NCBI RefSeq assembly: GCF_020537505.1
Contig: NZ_JAJBMO010000036.1
Coordinates: forward strand, 1-26,491
DNA length: 26,491 nucleotides
Source: Blautia glucerasea
GTDB lineage: Bacteria > Bacillota > Clostridia > Lachnospirales > Lachnospiraceae
Direction: 5' to 3'
How positions within the stretch are numbered: position 1 is the first letter of the stretch; each line of letters opens with the position of its first letter. A program made the position numbers and the translations under genes. Below are positions 21,579-26,491 of the stretch, one piece after another. The notes beneath the pieces are model-generated. The model saw only the letters and a program-made list of their open reading frames with translations, was not told where the DNA came from and did not search any database.

Positions 21579-21746
21579 ATGACGAAAGAGAACATTAAAA
21601 CAAATACAAGCTTAAGATACAGCCAGTATCGAAAAAGATTATCACACACATTTTCGTTTAAAAAATTGAAGAAGCAAATTGAGACGTTACATGATCAGGA
21701 ATTTATTATAAATGTGCCGATTGGAGGTGTTGCTGATGGCAGATAA
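21579..21746 (+). CDS. Small basic protein of unknown function before the RadC-ArdC gene
   Basis: 55 aa from ATG 21579 (AAAAGGAGAAG upstream), MTKENIKTNTSLRYSQYRKR and on. Basic first half, FIINVPIGGVADGR at the end. It overlaps the next start (21736) by 11 bp and carries that gene's ribosome site GGAGG (21723-21727) inside its last codons, suggesting translational coupling. No recognised family. Confidence 0.6.
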   Translation: MTKENIKTNTSLRYSQYRKRLSHTFSFKKLKKQIETLHDQEFIINVPIGGVADGR

Positions 21747-24318
21747 ATTAGAACAGGTAGCAATTCGTATGGTGGAACAGCCACCACTTTATAGTAATGA
21801 ACCTATGAATAATCCAGATGTAGCAATTCGTGTTATGGATGAATTTCTTTCCCAGATGGATCGGGAACTCTTTTGTATTGTTAATTTACAGGCAGATTTA
21901 ACACCGATCAATATGAATATCGTATCTGTAGGATCGCTGAATGAAGCATTAATTAATCCAAGAGAAATATTTAAGAGTGCAATTCTTTCGAATGCTCATT
22001 CAATGATGCTCATTCATAATCATCCGTCCGGAAATCTGACACCATCTACATCGGATATCCAGACTACAGCAAGAATGCAGGAATTAGGGGAATTGATGGG
22101 GATTTCCTTGGTTGATCACATCATTACAGGACGGAATGGGAATTACTATTCCTTTCGAGATAAAGGAGAATTTCCAGATAGCAGGGTTCGTTTTTCTACT
22201 CGTGTTGAAGATATTGATCTGACTAAAGGAATGGTGACTGAAGCCACCGCACCCTATGAAGAAGTAACAGATACAAAAGAAAAGGGTGACGTAAGAGATA
22301 TTCCAACAGTGCAGACAGCAACAATTCCATTACCGGTTCATGGAAAAGATATGGACAGCATTATGCAGTCACTGGAATCCGGTGTGGAAGAACTTTTTAC
22401 AAGTAACCGCTATCAGGAATTTCTTAAAACCATGGCAAAGTTTCACAATTATTCCTTTAATAATACAATGCTGATCGCCATGCAGCGACCGGATGCCACA
22501 CTTGTTACCAGCTACAAAAACTGGCAGTCCATGGGTAGACAGGTCATGAAAGGCGAAAAAGGAATTACAATCATTGCACCGGCACCATATAAGAAAATGA
22601 AGGAAAAAGAGGTTCTGGATGAAAATCAGCGACCGATCATGGGAACCGATGGAAAACCTAAGACTGAACAGGTGGAAGTTACAGTTCCGCATTTTAAAGC
22701 AGTTACCGTCTTTGATATTGCTCAGACATCCGGGGAACCAATCCAGACACTGGCACCGGAATTACTGACTGCAGCTGTACAGGATTTTGATTCTTTCATG
22801 CAGGCTATTCAGAAAATATCCCCAGTGCCGATACGATTCGATGAGATCGATGGCAATGCCAATGGATATTATCACAATGCAGATAAGGAAATCGTGATCA
22901 AAAAAGGACTCAGTGAAAGCCAGACCTTAAAGACTGCTATTCATGAAACTGTCCATGCTAAACTGCATGACAAGGAAATCATGGAAAGCCTGGGTGTAGA
23001 AAAAGACCGTCTGACAAAAGAGGTTGAAGCAGAATCTGTTGCTTACTGTGTGTGTTCTTCCTTTGGTTTGGATACATCGGATTACAGTTTTCCTTATATT
23101 GCAGGGTGGAGCAGCAGCCGGGAAATGAAGGAAATGAAAGCATCTATGGATGTGATCCGCAAGACAGCCGGTGAAATGATCGATCAGCTTACAGAAGAAC
23201 TGGAAATCATTCTTGAAGAAAAACAGAAAACAGAATTACATGAAAAATACGGCATTCTGGTAGATGCACTGGAAGCAGCCGGATACCGCTATGATTATCG
23301 GGAAAGCGAACCGGGACATATTGTACTGGCACCGGATGGGACACATGAAATTGCCGGGTATTTGCAGTTTGAATCATGGGGAGATATCAAAGACTGGCTG
23401 GAAGATACGATTGCAGAAGGGACGGATGTTTCGGAGAGAGTTGATCGGGCTATGTACCCATTTAAGTATGATTATACCCTAGAGGAAGAAATGTTCAGAG
23501 GTAATGGTGACCTCTATGCGATTTATCATGTGGATGAAGACACACCGGGAAAACAACATTTATTTATGAATATGGCAATGGTCAAAGAAGATGGAATTAC
23601 AATCGATGCAGAAAATTATAAATGTGTCTATTCTGGCAGATTACATGAAAATGAAAAGCTGGATGATTTGTACGCTATGTTCAACGATAATCCACCGGCA
23701 GATTATAAAGCACATTCTATGTCGGTCAGTGATGTTATCATTACAAACCGTGGTGGGGATATGCAGGCATATTACGTGGATCGATTTGGATTTGCAGAAC
23801 TTCCAGACTTTGCAGCACAAAGAGAAAAAATACTCGATATTGTCCCGGAAATAGAAAATGTGGATTATGAAAATGATCTTACATGTATCAGCTTTTATGC
23901 GGCTGAATGTGCTGAATTTCCTGTAATGGGTGAAGTACATTATGACCTGACATTACCAGAAGCCTTGGAAGCTTATGAGAAAATCCCATCAGAACGTATG
24001 CATGGACTGAAATGTGTTGGCTTTGATCTGAAAGACGGAAGTGATTATGAAGGAATGCAGAGTCTGATGATTGAAGGAAAAATACAGAAAGAATTTTTGA
24101 ATTCGATTCCTGGATTTAGAGAAAATTCTTATGTGCAAAATGCAATCAGTCGTGTGGAAAAATACTTGGAAGAAAGACATCCAAATGTGGAAAATCCTCT
24201 GGAATCCAATAAGAAAGTGGATAACGAAAAAAATATAAGCGAAGAAAAAAACGAGAAGGAGCTGAATATACAGATGAAACCAATACCGAAAAAGAAAAGG
24301 GGGGAAATGAGCCTATGA
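21736..24318 (+). CDS. Fused RadC-like JAB domain, ArdC-like antirestriction metalloprotease and YodL domain protein
   Basis: 860 aa from ATG 21736 (GGAGG 21723-21727). Order: RadC/JAB domain (about 20-145) with the JAMM motif HNHPSGNLTPSTSD (94-107); linker; ArdC N-terminal ssDNA-binding-like domain (about 203-335, SYKNWQSMGRQVMKGEKGI); metallopeptidase part with HETVHAKLH (403-411) and EAESVAYCV (431-439) as zinc ligands; then a YodL-like region (about 575-665) and a further domain before a lysine-rich C-terminus ending PKKKRGEMSL. ArdC proteins protect incoming single-stranded DNA from restriction; RadC-like proteins are common on mobile elements but poorly understood. Zinc-binding residues are intact. 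The stop overlaps the next ATG. Confidence 0.85.
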   Translation: MADKLEQVAIRMVEQPPLYSNEPMNNPDVAIRVMDEFLSQMDRELFCIVNLQADLTPINMNIVSVGSLNEALINPREIFKSAILSNAHSMMLIHNHPSGNLTPSTSDIQTTARMQELGELMGISLVDHIITGRNGNYYSFRDKGEFPDSRVRFSTRVEDIDLTKGMVTEATAPYEEVTDTKEKGDVRDIPTVQTATIPLPVHGKDMDSIMQSLESGVEELFTSNRYQEFLKTMAKFHNYSFNNTMLIAMQRPDATLVTSYKNWQSMGRQVMKGEKGITIIAPAPYKKMKEKEVLDENQRPIMGTDGKPKTEQVEVTVPHFKAVTVFDIAQTSGEPIQTLAPELLTAAVQDFDSFMQAIQKISPVPIRFDEIDGNANGYYHNADKEIVIKKGLSESQTLKTAIHETVHAKLHDKEIMESLGVEKDRLTKEVEAESVAYCVCSSFGLDTSDYSFPYIAGWSSSREMKEMKASMDVIRKTAGEMIDQLTEELEIILEEKQKTELHEKYGILVDALEAAGYRYDYRESEPGHIVLAPDGTHEIAGYLQFESWGDIKDWLEDTIAEGTDVSERVDRAMYPFKYDYTLEEEMFRGNGDLYAIYHVDEDTPGKQHLFMNMAMVKEDGITIDAENYKCVYSGRLHENEKLDDLYAMFNDNPPADYKAHSMSVSDVIITNRGGDMQAYYVDRFGFAELPDFAAQREKILDIVPEIENVDYENDLTCISFYAAECAEFPVMGEVHYDLTLPEALEAYEKIPSERMHGLKCVGFDLKDGSDYEGMQSLMIEGKIQKEFLNSIPGFRENSYVQNAISRVEKYLEERHPNVENPLESNKKVDNEKNISEEKNEKELNIQMKPIPKKKRGEMSL

Positions 24319-24575
24319 GAAATGTAAACCTGGAAGAAAACGAACTGACTATTACTGCTATCTTCCAGCAGCACACAAAGGAAGAAACAATCCAAACACT
24401 GAAAGAAGCTTTGGAAGTTTTGGAACAGGAAGAAAGTGATCCTGAGAATGATGAAATAATTGAGATCATCAATTCTACAGTTGGAAAATTACAGCAGATC
24501 GAAGACAAATACTACTATTCTCTGGATCTGAATTATTATCTGAATAACTTGGAGGATGATGCCTATGAAGCTTAA
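24315..24575 (+). CDS. Transposon-transfer assisting family protein (TTRAP)
   Basis: 86 aa, acidic and helical: MRNVNLEENELTITAIFQQHTKEETIQTLKEALEVLEQEE and on, ending in SLDLNYYLNNLEDDAYEA. The pattern of an N-terminal L-E-N motif, a central T-KEAL segment and a closing Y-L matches the small TTRAP proteins found near the ends of Tn1549-like transfer modules. ATG 24315 overlaps the preceding stop (ATGA). The stop is inside the next gene. The family name comes from position in conjugative transposons; mechanism unknown. Confidence 0.7.
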   Translation: MRNVNLEENELTITAIFQQHTKEETIQTLKEALEVLEQEESDPENDEIIEIINSTVGKLQQIEDKYYYSLDLNYYLNNLEDDAYEA

Positions 24576-25449
24576 TCAATTTGCAGTCTACCGAGTAGAT
24601 CAGCAGACAGCAGGAAAAGCACTGTGGCATCTGCCATATCAAGAGGCAAGACAGCAGAATGTGTCGATTACTGTCGAAAATTACCGATTAATCTCGATTC
24701 ATGAAATGCAGGAAAATGAAAAAGTCGCTGACATCTGGAAACGGACGAAAAATCAATGCGAAGTCAGTGACGTGCTCGTATTGAACAAGAATGGAGAAAT
24801 CAGCTGCTACTATGTAGATGAGAACTATCCACAGTATCTGGCCGGATTTATTCGTATCAACACATCCGGTGCACTGATCACTATGGAAACTGAGAATTAT
24901 CAGATTGATGGGAAAAAGGGGAACTGGATTGCAACAGACACCGTCATTATTGATGGAAAACAGTTTTATTTGATGGAACATCAGGTATACCGAGATCAGG
25001 CCCAGGGTGTTATCCTGGATGCTTATGGAAAAATGGTTGTCGAAGAATGTAAGAAATTCGATGAAAAGACAAAACAAAAGATTCATGATTACATCCAACA
25101 GCAGGTACCGCTAAATCCGGTCGAACAGCTAAAACAAGATGGTAAAATCCGTCTGGAACATTACCAGAAATTCTACCAGAACGGCACTTATGAACGAAGC
25201 AGAGAATCTGGTACAGAAGCTAACTATGATATGGTGGACGGTCTGGTGAATAATCAGAAGAAGAACCTGGAAAAAATTTCTGATGCACGCAACAACAAAC
25301 AGACGTCCCGAAATCAACAAAATAATAAACCTAAGAAACGAAGGTCCGTAATCAAACGACTGCATCAAAAACAGATTGCCATTGCTCGCCGGTCCGGAAA
25401 GCCGATACCAAAGTACCTGGATCAGGAAATGGAAAGAAAGCGGGGATAG
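24565..25449 (+). CDS. YodL-domain / DUF4316-type ICE protein
   Basis: 294 aa from ATG 24565 (GGAGG at 24551-24555; ATG at 24556 would leave almost no spacing). Residues about 1-100 (NQFAVYRVDQQTAGKALWHLPYQEA ... VSDVLVLNKNGEISCYYVDE) form a YodL-type domain, related to the one in the preceding large protein. A middle region resembles LPD-type mobile-element domains. The C-terminal KPKKRRSVIKRLHQKQIAIARRSGKPIPKYLDQEMER is strongly basic, suggesting DNA or RNA binding. Overlaps TTRAP by 11 bp. No enzyme motif seen. Confidence 0.78.
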   Translation: MKLNQFAVYRVDQQTAGKALWHLPYQEARQQNVSITVENYRLISIHEMQENEKVADIWKRTKNQCEVSDVLVLNKNGEISCYYVDENYPQYLAGFIRINTSGALITMETENYQIDGKKGNWIATDTVIIDGKQFYLMEHQVYRDQAQGVILDAYGKMVVEECKKFDEKTKQKIHDYIQQQVPLNPVEQLKQDGKIRLEHYQKFYQNGTYERSRESGTEANYDMVDGLVNNQKKNLEKISDARNNKQTSRNQQNNKPKKRRSVIKRLHQKQIAIARRSGKPIPKYLDQEMERKRG

Positions 25450-25452
25450 AAT

Positions 25453-25743
25453 ATGCGAAGGTTAAAGTGTGAAAAAGAAACGATTATTCTGACTAATGAA
25501 GATGATGGATTCTATGATGTGTATACCTTCAATCAGAGCTTGCAGAAACGGTTGAGGTCTTTTGCGGAGAAGTATCCGGATGATTGCTGGTTGAAAGGAT
25601 CTTCGGAGGATGGTAGTGAAACGTATATGATTAAAAAAGGGCGGTTATCATTGAATTTAAGACCACCCTATTCCAAGGATAGAATTCATAAAGCAACCGA
25701 ACGAATTATTGAAGAACAGAAAGAGCAATCGAAGGATTCATAG
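25453..25743 (+). CDS. Small conserved ICE protein of unknown function
   Basis: 96 aa, MRRLKCEKETIILTNEDDGFYDVYTFNQSLQKRLRSFAEKYPDDCWLK and on, with SLNLRPPYS and a charged tail. It begins 3 bp after the preceding stop, with only a weak GGGGA ribosome site, so probably coupled. I recall comparable small proteins (sometimes mislabelled as chaperones) at this position in clostridial ICEs. Last gene before the terminator at 25821-25855. Confidence 0.72.
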   Translation: MRRLKCEKETIILTNEDDGFYDVYTFNQSLQKRLRSFAEKYPDDCWLKGSSEDGSETYMIKKGRLSLNLRPPYSKDRIHKATERIIEEQKEQSKDS

Positions 25744-25820
25744 AATGCGATTTAAGAGAAAAAAGCCTCATGACCATGAGAAAAAATGAAAGCAAAATAC
25801 GTTAGCTGATAAAGTGTATA

Positions 25821-25855
25821 GGCTCAAAAGGGAAAGTGCCCTTTTGGGCCTTTTT
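25821..25855 (+). terminator. Intrinsic terminator of the ICE transfer operon
   Basis: GGCTCAAAAGGG (25821-25832) pairs fully with CCCTTTTGGGCC (25839-25850) through a 6-nt loop, with one G-U pair, followed by five T residues. It lies 78 bp after the last gene, the best terminator in the window. Confidence 0.9.
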
Positions 25856-25866
25856 AATTTAAAATA

Positions 25867-25878
25867 GTTCTAAAGAAC
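25867..25878 (+). promoter_or_regulatory. Operator-like palindrome upstream of the HTH repressor gene
   Basis: GTTCTAAAGAAC is palindromic (GTTCT-AA-AGAAC). Variants occur at 25948-25959 (GTTCTAAAGGAG, overlapping the ribosome site) and 26358-26369 (GTTCTAAAGAAT). A -10-like TATACT at 25923-25928 lies between the first two copies; no clear -35. Three copies around one XRE gene suggest autoregulation and control of the downstream promoter. Confidence 0.6.
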
Positions 25879-25967
25879 AAGTTAACAATCTGTAGATTCT
25901 GTATGTTTTAAAGATCAATCGTTATACTAATTTTAGACCGAATTATCGTTCTAAAGGAGGTGTCACA

Positions 25968-26282
25968 ATGGATTTAAAGGCGGTTGGTCAGAGAATAAAA
26001 GCTGCAAGGGAAGCTAAGAATCTTACACAAGAAGAATTGGCAGGACTGGTAAACTTGAGTCCAACTCATGTAAGTGTTATAGAGAGAGGACTGAAAGTAA
26101 CAAAACTTGATACTTTTATTGCGATTGCAAATGCATTAGATGTTTCAGCAGATACACTATTGATTGATGTTGTGACACATTCGGTTAGCGGCGTTACGAA
26201 TGAATTATCTGAAATGATAGAGAAACTACCGAAAGAAAAGCAACAGAGAATTATCAATGCAGTGAGAGCATTGGTGGAATAA
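25968..26282 (+). CDS. XRE-family (Cro/CI-type) transcriptional repressor
   Basis: 104 aa. The HTH domain is at residues about 7-65: VGQRIKAAREAKNLTQEELAGLVNLSPTHVSVIERGLKVTKLDTFIAIANALDVSADTLL. The C-terminal ~35 residues (LSEMIEKLPKEKQQRIINAVRAL) form a short helical region, probably for dimerisation. AAAGGAGGTG (25953-25962) precedes ATG 25968. It is separated from the transfer operon by a terminator and surrounded by a repeated GTTCTAAAGAA motif, so it probably represses itself and a neighbouring promoter, keeping the ICE quiescent (inference). It could instead belong to another module beyond the window. Confidence 0.9.
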   Translation: MDLKAVGQRIKAAREAKNLTQEELAGLVNLSPTHVSVIERGLKVTKLDTFIAIANALDVSADTLLIDVVTHSVSGVTNELSEMIEKLPKEKQQRIINAVRALVE

Positions 26283-26301
26283 ATACGTGAATAAGAAGAT
26301 G

Positions 26302-26326
26302 GAAGGGCTTATTGCTCTTCTTTTTT
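26302..26326 (+). terminator. Intrinsic terminator after the XRE repressor gene
   Basis: GAAGGGC (26302-26308) pairs with GCTCTTC (26314-26320) around a TTATT loop, including one G-U pair, followed by six T residues. Confidence 0.72.
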
Positions 26327-26402
26327 ATTTGGTTTAACGTGAAAATATGATATAGTAGTTCTAAAGAATTTTATATCTAATTTTCGATTATCCGCATAAA
26401 CA

Positions 26403-26430
26403 CTATACTTTCAAGTATTTTGAAGTATAG
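26403..26430 (+). repeat. Inverted repeat with one bulge next to the right-edge insertion sequence
   Basis: CTATACTTTCAA (26403-26414) and TTGAAGTATAG (26420-26430) pair over 11 bp with one bulged T and a 5-nt loop. No T-run follows. It lies between the last operator-like motif and the IS-like end. Confidence 0.55.
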
Positions 26431-26437
26431 AAAACCA

Positions 26438-26491
26438 TGATTATTCCGGGGCTCTTTGAGCCACCTGTCCGGACTTTGAGAGCCACCATTC
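26438..26491 (+). mobile_element. Left terminus of a probable IS21-family insertion sequence (partial)
   Basis: TGATTATTCCGG starts with TG and is followed by tandem imperfect ~22-bp repeats: TTCCGG/GTCCGG/TTC at 26444, 26467 and 26489, and GAGCCACC at 26458-26465 and 26480-26487. Multiple terminal repeats of CCGG...GAGCCAC type are typical of IS21-family ends. The istA/istB genes would lie beyond the window. Inferred from pattern memory. Confidence 0.5.

Noticed and set aside
1..26491. CRISPR array, tRNA or rRNA genes, antibiotic-resistance genes
   Set aside because: No regularly spaced repeat array, no cloverleaf or rRNA sequence, and no resistance-protein signature was seen on either strand.

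Overview
The window is a piece of a Gram-positive (Firmicutes, probably gut Lachnospiraceae/Clostridiales) integrative conjugative element (ICE) of the Clostridioides difficile CTn/Tn1549-like type, with other mobile DNA nested inside it. The evidence is the gene order of the transfer module (VirD4 coupling protein, Maff2, VirB6/TrbL-like, PrgI, VirB4, a 152-aa protein, a CD1108-type NlpC/P60 hydrolase, DUF4315, DUF4366/CD1107-type, topoisomerase III, DUF5688, RadC/ArdC/YodL proteins), the strong AGGAGG ribosome sites, the dense translational overlaps and the frequent TTG starts. All recognised genes are on the + strand.

Layout. Positions 1-51 fold as domain VI of a group II intron and end where the reading frame of the VirD4/TraG coupling gene resumes (to 1124). 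The next gene, maff2 (from 1252), is cut after codon 41 by a 9.26-kb integrative mobilizable element (IME, about 1372-10636). The remaining 30 codons of maff2 lie at 10632-10727. The IME has a lower-GC cargo operon (PadR regulator, HAAS/DUF1700 membrane protein, lipoprotein), a sigma-like protein and an HTH protein related in layout to Tn916 orf7/orf8, and a small membrane protein. Then come a 738-bp structured gap (oriT candidate), MobC, a MOB_P-type relaxase, a small Cys-rich protein, a replisome-organiser-like protein, a DnaC/IstB-type ATPase, TnpW, and a large serine recombinase (TnpX-like) at the right end. Imperfect 18-bp inverted repeats and a shared GCAAA mark its ends.

From 10747 to 25743 the ICE transfer module continues without visible interruption: the type IV secretion channel and ATPase, a cell-wall hydrolase, surface and membrane proteins, topoisomerase III, and a long fused RadC-ArdC-YodL protein followed by small accessory proteins. 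A strong terminator ends this run at about 25855. An XRE-type repressor gene follows, with a repeated GTTCTAAAGAA operator motif around it. The last 54 bp look like the left end of an IS21-family insertion sequence.

How it works together (inference). The ICE needs VirD4, Maff2, VirB6, PrgI, VirB4 and the hydrolase for conjugation. Its coupling gene depends on intron splicing, and maff2 depends on precise excision of the IME by the serine recombinase; joining the two halves at GCAAA gives back an uninterrupted 71-codon maff2. The IME has its own relaxase but no channel, so it probably travels through the same kind of secretion system whose gene it breaks. No antibiotic-resistance gene, CRISPR array, rRNA or tRNA is visible.
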